DNA from: an uncultured bacterium
Lineage (GTDB): Bacteria; Bacillota; Clostridia; Oscillospirales; Acutalibacteraceae
DNA: 5,166 bases
Reading direction: 5' to 3'
NCBI GenBank assembly: GCA_905215105.1
Contig: CAJMOI010000137.1
Span: 1 to 5,166 of the forward strand
How positions within the stretch are numbered: the first letter of the stretch is position 1; every line of letters starts with the position of its first letter. Under the pieces are notes generated by a model. The model was given only the letters and a program-made list of their open reading frames with translations. It was not told where the DNA came from and did no database searches. Positions 5,109 to 5,166 of the stretch are shown here, piece by piece. The translations under genes and the position numbers were made by a program.

Positions 5109-5166
5109 AGAATTTCCCGATTTTTACGTTCAAAGAAATCGCATAACTCTTTCGCTTTTTGTGTTA
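5105..5166 (-). CDS. Possible C-terminal end of the gene upstream of ypeB (partial)
   Basis: On the minus strand a frame open from the window edge ends at TGA 5107-5105, sharing ATGA with the ypeB start. Its visible 19 residues, TQKAKELCDFFERKNREIL, are charged and helix-like and look like a genuine C-terminus. A four-base overlap is a common sign of an operon. In Bacillus the preceding gene is sleB, but this tail does not look like the end of a SleB hydrolase domain to me. A second frame, ending at TGA 5132-5130, is a weaker alternative. Too little is visible to name a function. Confidence 0.4.
   Translation of the reverse strand, partial: TQKAKELCDFFERKNREIL

Noticed and set aside
4711..5133. 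Alternative minus-strand frames and a plus-strand frame (4841-5110) within the start of ypeB
   Set aside because: They are shifted-frame shadows rich in Arg, Pro and Trp; the ypeB frame carries the membrane segment and continues into the family hallmark.

Overview
The window looks like a chromosomal segment from a spore-forming Firmicute, most likely a moderate-GC Clostridia member such as an Oscillospiraceae-type gut bacterium. This rests on a YpeB-type spore germination protein, a Firmicutes-like TcdA, a clostridial-style class IIB aldolase, strong AGGAGG-type ribosome binding sites and a visibly balanced base composition. The taxonomic placement is inference.

Left part (1-1733): an intrinsic terminator from an upstream unit is followed by two plus-strand genes 32 bp apart. 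The first is a nitrilase-superfamily amidohydrolase with an intact Glu-Lys-Cys triad. The second is tcdA, the tRNA threonylcarbamoyladenosine dehydratase. They probably share a transcript, but no functional link between them is evident.

Middle part (1734-2875): an intergenic region carries a clean sigma-A-type promoter (TTGATT, 17 bp, TATAAT). It drives fba, a 287-residue class II fructose-bisphosphate aldolase with highly biased codon usage. Two intrinsic terminator hairpins follow in tandem.

CRISPR part (2870-3761): an 11-repeat, 10-spacer CRISPR array directly abuts the second terminator. The repeat is 32 bp. On the minus strand it ends in GAGGGGACGGAAAC, the same 3' end I recall for type III-A repeats of Streptococcus thermophilus and Mycobacterium tuberculosis. 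Three observations agree that it is transcribed on the minus strand, right to left: the ACGGAAAC-type 3' handle, decay of the two leftmost repeats, and a candidate promoter just to the right (3611-3639). No cas gene is present, so effector genes, if any, lie elsewhere. The leader side (3565-3761) also holds a 10-bp inverted repeat of unknown role.

Right part (3762-5166): ypeB on the minus strand encodes a membrane-anchored protein with PepSY-like C-terminal domains, needed in Bacillus for the cortex-lytic enzyme SleB. Its start codon overlaps the stop of a possible upstream reading frame (ATGA), of which only the last 19 residues are visible. The most unusual feature is the III-A-like array without cas genes, inserted between housekeeping and sporulation genes.
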